DNA from: Glebionis coronaria
Taxonomy: Eukaryota > Streptophyta > Magnoliopsida > Asterales > Asteraceae
Assembly: GCA_025667525.1 (NCBI GenBank)
Contig: CM046880.1
Location: forward strand, 597,801,452 to 597,865,451
Direction of reading: 5' to 3'
DNA: 64,000 nt
In this document: piece by piece, positions 55,500 to 64,000 of the stretch
Layout of the letters: each line of letters begins with the position of its first letter
Numbering within the stretch: the stretch's first letter is position 1
Made by a program: the position numbers and the translations under genes
The notes under the pieces: generated by a model
Databases searched by the model: none
What the model saw: the letters and a program-made list of their open reading frames with translations, nothing else
Told to the model about the DNA's origin: nothing

Positions 55500-58400
55500 T
55501 GTTAAGGATAATACTAAATTATAGATTTAGTCAATAATTAGTTGTAACTTACCGTAGGGTTCGTAAGTTAGTTTTGATAACTTTGTAGATAACTACTACC
55601 TGTTGTAACTCATGGCTATATAACATATATGCCATCGTAAGATTCAATAACATAGAAATCATTATTCTCAATTCAAGTCTCTGTCATTAAATGGTATCAG
55701 GGCCATAACGCTCCTACGAGCTACAACCTACGATCTCTATATACCATTTTTATCCAGCCATGACGCTCACTTCCGAAACCCAAATCATTCAACTCAATGC
55801 TCCAACAAATCTTCCAATCCAACTCACTACTTCAAACTTTCCGGTATGGCGCAAACAAGTCCAGGCCACGTTAGTAGGTTTGGATCTTATAGATTATATT
55901 GATGGTACACTCGTTTCTCCCACCCAGTTTCTTGACAATGGGAAAAAGGTCAATTCTCTTTATTCTATTTGGTTTCGACAAGATCAAATTCTTCCTCTCG
56001 CAATTCTTGGAAGCTGCTCCGACACAATTAAACAAATTATCTCATCTGTCTCAACTCCAGTTATGCGAGCTCCTCGCGTTCAAGAATTATCTCGCTAAAA
56101 TCAAAACTCACGAAAAATCCAAAAGGCACCAGGTCAGTCGCCGATTTTCTCCACGAAATGAAATCAATTGCTGATGAACTTGCTCTTGCCCAAAGTCTGA
56201 TTCTTAAAGAAGATTCGGTTGTTCATATCCTATCTTAACTAGGAGACGAACTCAATAACATTGTTGCAGCTATCAAAGTTCGCAAGTCGGTGATCTCATT
56301 ATCTGAACTATTTGAGAAACTAGTAGACTTTGAGCAGATGTTGAAGGATAGCGACTCCTCGCCATCTACTATTCTTACCACTTCTAACGTCACACAGAAA
56401 TTCAGGTCTCAGCCACGCTACAAGCAATACAACGGTAATCAGGGTCACCCTACGCAAACTCTCGCAAATTTCGTGACCACACATATCGCCCTCAATGGCA
56501 AAACCAAGGTGGAAGTCGATCGTATCGATCAGATCAATTTTGTCAGTTCTGTGAAATAGATGGGCATGATACACGCGATTGTCGGAAACTTGCTCGGTTT
56601 TTAAAAGATAATAATATTCATGTTAGTGGTCAAACTAGCAATTCAAGTCCAGTAGCTAATGTAACAATGTCAAACAACTCTGCTGCCAATCAACATCATG
56701 TGACTTCAGATGCATCAACTCTTCATAACCTCTCGAACTATGGGGGTCCGGATGAGATTTTCTTGGGTGACGGTAAAGGTATTTCTATCTCTCACACTGG
56801 ACACACCACACTAAAAACACATAATAGATCACTACGTTTACCTAATGTTCTTTGTGTTCCTAGGTTACTCACAAACTTAATCTCTGTTGCAAAGCTTTGT
56901 AAAACTAACAATGTTTCTGTTGAATTTTTGCCCTCTTATTTTCTTGTAAAGGATCTTCGCACGAGGGCGTCTCTAATGCGGGGAGAGAACAACAGTGATA
57001 TTTATTACGCAACTTTGTCAACGAGTCCTCAAGTCCATGTCACTCTCAAGCGGTCGTTGTCTCTTTGGCACCACAAGCTCGGTCATCCATCGAGTAAGAT
57101 TTTACGATCCATTCTCAACAGTAGTGTTTTTTATTCAAGTTCTCTGTCAAATTCTGATTTTCATTGTGATTCTTGCTCAATTAATAAAAGTCACAAGTTA
57201 CCATTCTACAATAATTCTCTTACGAGTATCAAACCATTAGAACGTTTACACTGATGTATGGGGACCAACACAAAAATCTATTGATGGTTTTTGTGTATTA
57301 TCTAATCTTTGTTGATTTCTACACTAAATACATATGGTTTTATCCAATGAAAAAGAAATCAGATGTTTCAATCATATTTCCCCAATTTTAAAAGTTGGTC
57401 GAAATTTATTTCCAAATTTCTCTGATTTCCATTTTTTCGGATAATAGTGGTGAATACCAAAAACTAATTCCAGTGTTTAGTTCTTGTGGTGTCTCTCATT
57501 TTACAACCCCTCCACATACACCGGAACATAATGGTATAGCCGAGAGGCGCCATAGACATGTTGCGGAAACCGGTCTCTCTTTACTCTATTTTGTAGGACT
57601 CCCGTTGAGTTATTGGTCTCATGCTTTTCAACAACCGTCTATTTGATAAATCGTCTTCCCACACCAATATTAGATTCGAGAACTCCATATGAAATGTTAT
57701 TCCACCAAACCTCAAACTATGGTAAACTAAAATCATTTGGTTGCTTATGTTATCCATGGCTTCGTCCATATTATATTTCTAAACTTCACCCAAAATCAAA
57801 ACCTTGTGTTTTCCTTGGCTATTTGACATCCCAATCTGCCTATAAATGCCTTGATCCCACTACCAAACGTCTTTATCTTTTAAGGCATGTCCAGTTTGTA
57901 GAAGATATTTTCCCTCTGCGTAATAAAAATCATGAGTTCACTACCCCATTCAAGATGCCTGCATGAAGAGATCTACACACAAAAATGTTGTTGGTTCAAC
58001 TTCATCTAGCTCCCGTATACTTCAACACACTCCGACACAATCATTACACACTTCCAACCACCACCATTCTAGTACGACAACAGGTGAGGATAATCATTTA
58101 CCATCTACCTCGACAACCATACCCATTCCCGAATCCTCTCCAACTACATCAGCCACTTCATCTTTTACACCCGATCCACCCTCACAACAACTTGTGACAC
58201 CAAATCATGATCATCATGTTACGCCTCAACAACTATCTACCCTTGAAACACCAAACACTAGCCCCACTCCAAACACCCACATCACACCTAAATCTTCAAA
58301 CATTACTCGCCCACAGCGATCTCGAAAGCGTAGCCCAAAATACTTCAACGCAAAATTTGTTAACTTGACCACCAACTACCCAATGCCAACCAATCTAGAA

Positions 58401-60132
58401 CCTTCAACCGTACACCAAGCTCTGAAAGATCCCTTGTGGCGGAAGGCAATGGATGCTGAATTTAATGCCTTACTACAAAATGGTACATGGGAGCTCATCC
58501 CAAAGTCAACTCATGTTCCAATCAGTTGCAAATGGATTTTTCGAATCAAGCACAAACCTGATGGATCAATAGATAAATATAAAGCGCGTCTCGTGGCAAA
58601 GGGGAACTTGCAACAACCTGGTAAAGATTACTTTGAAACATTTAGTCCCTTGACGAATTATCTTATGCCTTACATTATCGAACAATTGGTGTTTACGGAA
58701 AATGGATGTAAATAATGCATTCCTTCACGGCACATTACACGAGGATGTTTACATGGTACAACCTCCTGGTTATGTTCATCAACAATATCCAAATCACATT
58801 TGCAAGCTTAGAAAGGCGTTGTATAGACTAAAATAAGCACCACGTGTCTGGAATATGGAATTAAAAACATTCTTACTTAATTGTGGATTTAGAAAGTCTC
58901 TTGCTGATGCTTCTTTGTTCATTTACAATCATCATGGGATCACTGCTTATTTCTTGGTTTACGTTGACGACATAGTTCTAACCGGTAGTAATAATGATTT
59001 TCTGGACTATTTTGTTGGCAAGTTATCAAGTAAGTTTTCTATCAAAGATCTCGGCACATTGCATCATTTTTTGGGCGTGAAGTCATCTCTACCTCGAATG
59101 GTATTTTCTTATCTCAACATCGGCACATTTCTGACCTCTTGGAAGAATTTCACATGGATGGTGCTAAAATGTTACTACACCTCTCCGATCAGATAATGCA
59201 CTAGCTCTTGTTGATGGATCACCATTGGTTGACCCGACACCTTATCGCCTACTTGCTGGATCACTTCAGTACATTGCAATTACTCGTCCAGATGTCTCTT
59301 TTGCTGTGAATCGATTATCACACTACATGCATGCTCCAACTGAATTGCATTGGAAATTTTTAAAACGAGTACTTCGATACTTAAAAGGCAGTGTTCATCA
59401 TGGGTTGTTCCTTAAGCGAGGTTCTCCACTTACTCTCACAGCATTCTCCGATTCTGATTGGGGTGGCAATAATGATGGAGGCCGGTCAACAACAACGTAT
59501 GTATTATATCTTGGACCAAATATTATATCTTGGACCAAATATTATATCATGGAGGTCGGCTAGGTAAAAGACAGTATCACGTTCTTCGACACAGGCAGAA
59601 TACAAAGCTTTGGCCAATGCAGCAACAGAGGTTTTGTGGGTTCAGAAAACATACTACGTGAACTTGGTGTGAATATACGTCAATCTCCCACCTTATTTTG
59701 TGACAATACAGGCGCTACGTCTTTATGTGCAAATCCTGTTTATCATTCTCGCATGAAGCACTTGGCACTCGACTATCATTTTGGTCGAGAAAGAGTATCA
59801 GATGGATCCATATGCGTCTTTCACATAAGCTCCAAGGATCAGCTAGCCGATGAACTTACAAAACCATTAAGTCGGAGTTTGTTTTTATATTTTCGCTCCA
59901 AGATTGGCGTCTTCGATGGATCCTCCATCTTGCGGGGGTGTGTTAAGGATAATACTAAATTATAGATTTAGTCAACAGTTAGTTGTAACTTACCGTAGGG
60001 TTCGTAAGTTAGTTTTGATAACTTTGTAGATAACTACTACGTGTTGTAACTCATGGCTATATAACATATATGCCATCGTAAGATTCAATAACATAGAAAT
60101 CATTATTCTCAATTCAAGTCTCTGTCATTATA
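55500..60132 (+). mobile_element. Ty1/copia retrotransposon, degenerate
   Basis: Two short LTRs of about 190 bp (from 55500 and from 59941) beginning tgttaaggataat, with the 5-bp target duplication gctcc (55495-55499, 60133-60137) if the LTR ends at 60132. The primer-binding site tggtatcagggcc follows the left LTR at 55692, and a purine tract cgggggtg precedes the right LTR. I see three or four LTR differences (about 2%), so it is older than the Tekay-type element and younger than the CRM-like one. It lies in the right end of the hAT-type MITE. Confidence 0.9.
55760..59965 (+). pseudogene. copia gag-pol, broken at many points
   Basis: Order typical of copia: Gag (NFPVWRKQVQATLVGLDLID), zinc knuckle (CEIDGHDTRDC near 56550), protease region, integrase with HHCC (LWHHKLGHPSS, CDSCSINKSHKLPF near 57070-57200) and core (TPEHNGIAERRHRHVAETG near 57530), reverse transcriptase (DPLWRKAMDAEFNALLQNG near 58430; YVDDIVLTG near 58960) and RNase H ([17 protein letters not shown] near 59740). 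Stops or frameshifts near 56095, 56236, 56557, 57252, 57390, 57640, 57965, 58660, 58834, 59100-59195 and 59560. The protease active-site DSG segment is deleted just before HHVTSDAS (56696). Confidence 0.88.
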
Positions 60133-60144
60133 GCTCCGCCATTG

Positions 60145-61291
60145 GGTATGAGGGGAATGGTTGATACTGTCCCGATCCCGAGATGGCAACATGTATATAT
60201 ATGGCCGACACACAACATGTATACATGCATTACAACATTACGTTACTCGTATGTACTATTCTAGCTGGGCTGATGAACATTAGTGAATATTGTTTTGTTG
60301 GTGTGTGCACGTTTTGGTTTGGATCAATTTTTGGCTAAAATTGAAATCGAACTGGAATTTTCGTTTATTATAAAATCGAAATCATTTGGTTTTGAGCAAT
60401 TCAGTTTTTTTAGGTTTTAAACGTGTTTTTGCGTTTGAGAGTCCCTGATAACTAAATTAACCAAAGTTTTTACCATGACTACAAGGTTTTTTTCGATTCT
60501 AGAAACTATTTATATTTGATACGATCAATTTAGATTAACAAATTTATTTTACATTAAAAAAATCAGTTATTATTATTTTTTATTTTTTAATTTAAGCCTA
60601 AAATAAATATATTACTTTTATTTCACTCATAAAATAAATATCAATTTAATATTTAGACTTGTTATGTATTTATCTTTTATATAATAAAAGAATTAGATTT
60701 TTAGAGATTTTAAGTGAAAAGTGGAGGTTGATTGAAAAAAAATTAAACCAATCAGATTTCTTGATTGTGCCAAATAAGCAAAAAGATGCAATTTGATTGG
60801 TTAATAAAAAGTCAAAATTGAACTAAATCTGGTCAAAATTGAACCAAAAACGTGTAAATTGAAATATTTCGTCTGAAAATATATGTGGCACAAATGTCAA
60901 AAAAAAACTTAAAAAAACGGACTCAATTTCTTTACCTTTGAAGGACTAAAGAAGTATAATACATTTTCCAATAATTAGTCAAAGAATACCCTCTAATCGG
61001 TGTACAGTATCTCAGCCTCCACCGCCACCTCCAACCATATCCGACCCAAAACCTAATTTTCGCCATATCCAATTATTGCTAGCTGCAACCTTAACATCTG
61101 ACCACCACCAATCATAGACCCGTATGAGGATCTAAAGGTAGGTTTTCAATTAATGGAAATCACGATGGGAAAACATGATTATTATTCGTTATCAAATGTA
61201 TGTTTCAATTACTATCAGCAAGTAATGGATAAGAGATTTAAGTCTTTTTTTTCTCTTGATATTGTGATTGTTATACATTTGCTATTTTATA
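60145..61291. other. 3' flank of the gene D unit, then AT-rich non-coding sequence
   Basis: 60185-60300 resumes the MGNC 3' flank (ggccgacacacaacatgtat, gatgaacattagtgaat). 60300-60420 is rich in tttggttt / cgaaatc words, the look of a decayed MITE. 61000-61100 is CCACC-rich like 34555-34720, without an open frame. The 12-bp word cgagatggcaac occurs at 43964-43975 and again near 60179-60190, on either side of the MITE nest. Confidence 0.5.
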
Positions 61292-61545
61292 TTCCCTCCG
61301 TACCATAACAAGTGTCCATTTTGATTTTTTCGGTTTTCCTTATTCAACTTTGACCATACATTTCTTTATTTGAGTTATATTATACCGGATGAAAAATATA
61401 TTTAATGAAAATGCATTTAAATATCAATCCATACATATAACTTTCATCCGGTATTATATAACACAAATGAAATTATTTATAGTCAAAGTTGTATAAAAAA
61501 GACCGAGAAAAATCAAAGTGGACACTTATTATGGAACGGAGATAG
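61292..61545. mobile_element. Stowaway MITE (Tc1/mariner type), 254 bp
   Basis: The ends ttccctccgtacc and, on the other strand, ctatctccgttcc, followed by the shared ataa(c/t)aagtgtcc, and TA on both sides (61290-61291, 61546-61547), are the Stowaway signature. The halves are strongly inverted (gttatattataccggatgaaa against its partner). Confidence 0.9.
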
Positions 61546-61547
61546 TA

Positions 61548-62593
61548 ATATACTTGATGAGTAACTACTATTAATTGTAGTTTTAAGCTTTTTTTAAAGT
61601 ATTTGTTATCCTTAACCTATGCATCACACATGAGTAGAGTTCGGATTAATTTAGGCTTAGTCTTCGAACTATAATTAACCGGCATCAACTCACTTTTCAT
61701 AGATATAATCATATAGTACTCTTTTTTACCACATGATATGTTACATTATACTTTTTTCCTTGACTATATAAGTATTAGAATGACTGGGCTGAGCCACTAC
61801 TCGAAACAATGTCAAACACTAATACTTTGTGGACAGTTAAAACTCCCTAGAGTGACAAACAAGATCGAAAGAAAATGATGAGATTTGTTTTATGGATTGA
61901 ATGTTGTTTAAAGTGAGATGTTATTGCATAAAACCTTCCATGTCATTTTGTTAATATGAGATCATGCTAACCTCCCAAGTCCTTTTACATGTTTCGAGTT
62001 AAAGTTGGTTATACCTTAATCACATGTGTTTACTTGATAGTGATTTATTAACTAACAGATTGACTTACATAAGTCATATCATACTCTTTTTGTTGGAAAA
62101 CTTTGACTAATGACGTGTTCAATAAAGCATCACTGATTGAAAAATAAATACGAAAAGCATTGACCACAAACTAAAGAATGATGGTACATTGTTAGACATT
62201 TTGTTGCTTAGTTTAGAAATGACAATCTTCATAGTTACTTATTTTGTTGATTGAAACAAAGTAACATATACTTATTTTACAACTGCTAAAAACATTTGCA
62301 GTGAGAATCCATAGAAGAAACATGGGCACCATTAAACCATCATATTATGATTTCAATGGTTACATTTTTCAAGTTGAGGTCTTATCTTTATCCTATTTTC
62401 TTTATGCTAATTATTAGAAGTTTAGTTATGGTATTTTGCCATTTTTTAGCTTCAATAAAAAAAATTATTTTGTGATAACATCCTTTTTGTGGCTCAAGTC
62501 AATACTATTTTGACGAATCTTAGGTGATGATAACATATTTTTTTGGTTACTTTTTTAGTAGTTACATGTGTCGAAGATAGTTAGTGTGTTTTG
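61548..62593. other. AT-rich non-coding sequence
   Basis: No gene, RNA or intact element recognised. Confidence 0.5.
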
Positions 62594-62601
62594 GTCTAAC
62601 T

Positions 62602-63009
62602 CAGCGACGGAGCTAGGATCCATTCTTAGGGTGGGCCGAAAAAACGTTACACATATAGAAATGTAGAAAAAGACCTAAAAAATACTGAAATTTGAGAAAA
62701 TGATGATAAATTTTATCTATATGGCTTATTGTTAACCTTGCTACTTTATGTATTAGCTAATAAGTTTCTATCACTTATAATTAAAGTGTATATAAATTTT
62801 ATCAGCTCCATAATTGCTGCTCATGTAACTGGTATAACCAAAAATGAGACTATCAGAAACTTAATTCATTCATTCATTCATTGTATAATGTTAATAATGT
62901 TATTAGTAGCAATAGAATTAGGTCGGCCAAAGCTCTTATATTAATACTTCTTGCAAAAGGTTTGGGGTCGACCTTGGCTAACTCAAGCTTCAACGTACCT
63001 CCGTCCCTG
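62602..63009. mobile_element. hAT-type MITE, 408 bp
   Basis: The ends CAGCGACGGAGCTA and, on the other strand, CAGGGACGGAGGTA form inverted repeats, with a perfect 8-bp target duplication gtctaact (62594-62601, 63010-63017). An open frame inside (62729-62944) has no recognisable domain and is not taken as a gene. Confidence 0.88.
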
Positions 63010-63017
63010 GTCTAACT

Positions 63018-64000
63018 TATAACATGTTTATTCTTGATTACAAAAAGCTAGGTGAAGTTTTGTTGAGTAGACACGAGTGATAATATAAAATGCCAGTAAA
63101 AATTATGTAAAGTACCATATTCTTCCTAAACTATTGTGTTAAGCTCTTACCGAGGGGTAATTTTGAAATAGTTCTGATCATCGTTGTGGGTTTTTGACCG
63201 AACTTCTTATAGTTTTGAAGTACATTATTTTTCTTAATTATGAACTTACGACCACATTATGAGAAAGCGACGACTAATAATGTATTTTACAGTGTTAAGC
63301 GTTATGCATATGTCTTTTTAGTTTGGATTAAATTCAATTTATATTGATGTTCATTGCACTAGACTTTATGCAGGTTGTGTCAATGCCTATATCGAGAAAA
63401 AGAGACCCATTACACAAACTAAGGTAATGCATGGTATGTCATTTTTATTTTTTTGAAAGTCTACATCTTGAATTCCAATGTATTATAACTTGAAAATGTT
63501 TGCATTAAAACAGAGTCAGTCAAAAAGCCAATACCATCGAATTGAATGAAGAAAGTTATATGGATTCAGGTCGATGGCCCCTCCTCACATAAAACCAAGC
63601 TTACTAAAACTCAACAACTTGGAATAACAAAGGTATGAGGATCACTTCCAACCGAACTGTTGGCTACTTTGATTTCTATAGAGGAAAGAAAAGGCTAGAA
63701 AGGGCAGCTACATACCTAATTCAGCGTTGAGTCCACAAGGTTACGTGCACCCGGAACTTCATGATTATGTTCATTTTGTAGCGTAGTTAGTAGCTTTTGA
63801 AGCGAGATTATACTAGCATTTCTTATACAAGTATTAGCTCCTAGTTATTTTACTACTATATATTCATGAGTTTATGTAGTTAGTAGCTTTACCATTCAAA
63901 ATTTATAATTATTAAAGTGAGTTAAAATTTTATTTTTGTTTCTTTTATTGAGGCAATATGCTGCTATAAATATTAGATATAGTTTACGAAAAATATATAA
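63018..64000. other. AT-rich sequence to the window end
   Basis: A few exon-like stretches with plausible splice borders (around 63374-63423 and 63514-63633) suggest a possible transcribed region, but no protein family is recognisable and the window ends here. Confidence 0.35.

Larger units (their letters stand above)
43991..60144. mobile_element. hAT-type MITE split by two retrotransposons
   Basis: The left end is CAGTCGCGGAGCTAG and the right end, on the other strand, CAATGGCGGAGC. It is flanked by the 8-bp near-duplication ggtatgcg / ggtatgag (43983-43990, 60145-60152). Once the two retrotransposons are left out, only about 190-200 bp belong to this MITE (43991-44085, 55409-55499, 60138-60144). 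Its termini resemble those of the 408-bp element at 62602. Confidence 0.7.

Noticed and set aside
62729..62944. 71-aa hydrophobic open frame
   Set aside because: It lies inside a 408-bp MITE with a clear target duplication, and the sequence is AT-rich and without a domain.

Overview
This is nuclear DNA from a flowering plant. The genes are split by short AT-rich GT-AG introns, and most of the sequence is nested transposable elements typical of plants: CACTA, hAT, Mutator-like, PIF/Harbinger, Stowaway, Ty3/gypsy and Ty1/copia. The KIB1-4 beta-propeller/F-box gene, the GRF zinc-finger gene and the NAM-associated gene fragment are all families that are very multiplied in Asteraceae, so I lean to a daisy-family genome; that is an inference. 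I see no bacterial or organellar sequence.

Layout, left to right. 0-3 kb: a frameshifted coiled-coil gene, a small GRF zinc-finger gene on the minus strand, and a 1.25-kb minisatellite of 30-bp units. About 3.0-11.56 kb: a CACTA (En/Spm) transposon. It has palindromic subterminal repeats, a hairpin-rich leader, a TNP2/TNPD-type transposase broken by one nonsense codon and one frameshift, and a five-exon TNPA-type gene that reads intact. Its right terminus sits inside a copy of a small host gene. 11.6-44 kb: a local cluster of that gene, which encodes about 110 aa starting MGNC. Three intact copies lie near 17.4, 27.2 and 43.4 kb and one broken copy near 11.6 kb. A more decayed relative lies upstream of each intact copy (near 14.2, 24.1 and 37.1 kb), so the ancestral duplicated unit looks like a two-gene block. 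Between the units lie a KIB-F-box-KIB gene (19.2-22.0 kb, minus), an FBD-domain remnant, and several miniature elements whose empty sites can be read off the sister units. 28.9-34.0 kb is a three-level nest: a deleted PIF/Harbinger-like element contains a probable solo LTR, which contains a 710-bp Mutator-type hairpin element. 37.7-43.0 kb is a degenerate Ty3/gypsy element with CRM-like traits. 44.0-60.1 kb is a small hAT-type MITE holding both an 11.3-kb Tekay-type gypsy element (LTRs nearly identical) and a degenerate Ty1/copia element. The last 4 kb is AT-rich with a Stowaway MITE and a 408-bp hAT-type MITE.

Probably functional host genes are few: the MGNC copies at 17.4 and 27.2 kb (each with a TATA box), the GRF zinc-finger gene, and perhaps the KIB-F-box-KIB gene, which carries a one-base frameshift late in its second propeller. 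The MGNC copy at 43.4 kb keeps its reading frame but has lost its TATA box and leader in a deletion ending at the start codon.

The two observations I find most novel are the young Tekay-type element, whose gag-pol frame is open only if three short introns are spliced out, and the CACTA leader, which contains a 204-nt near-perfect foldback plus two smaller perfect hairpins just upstream of the transposase.
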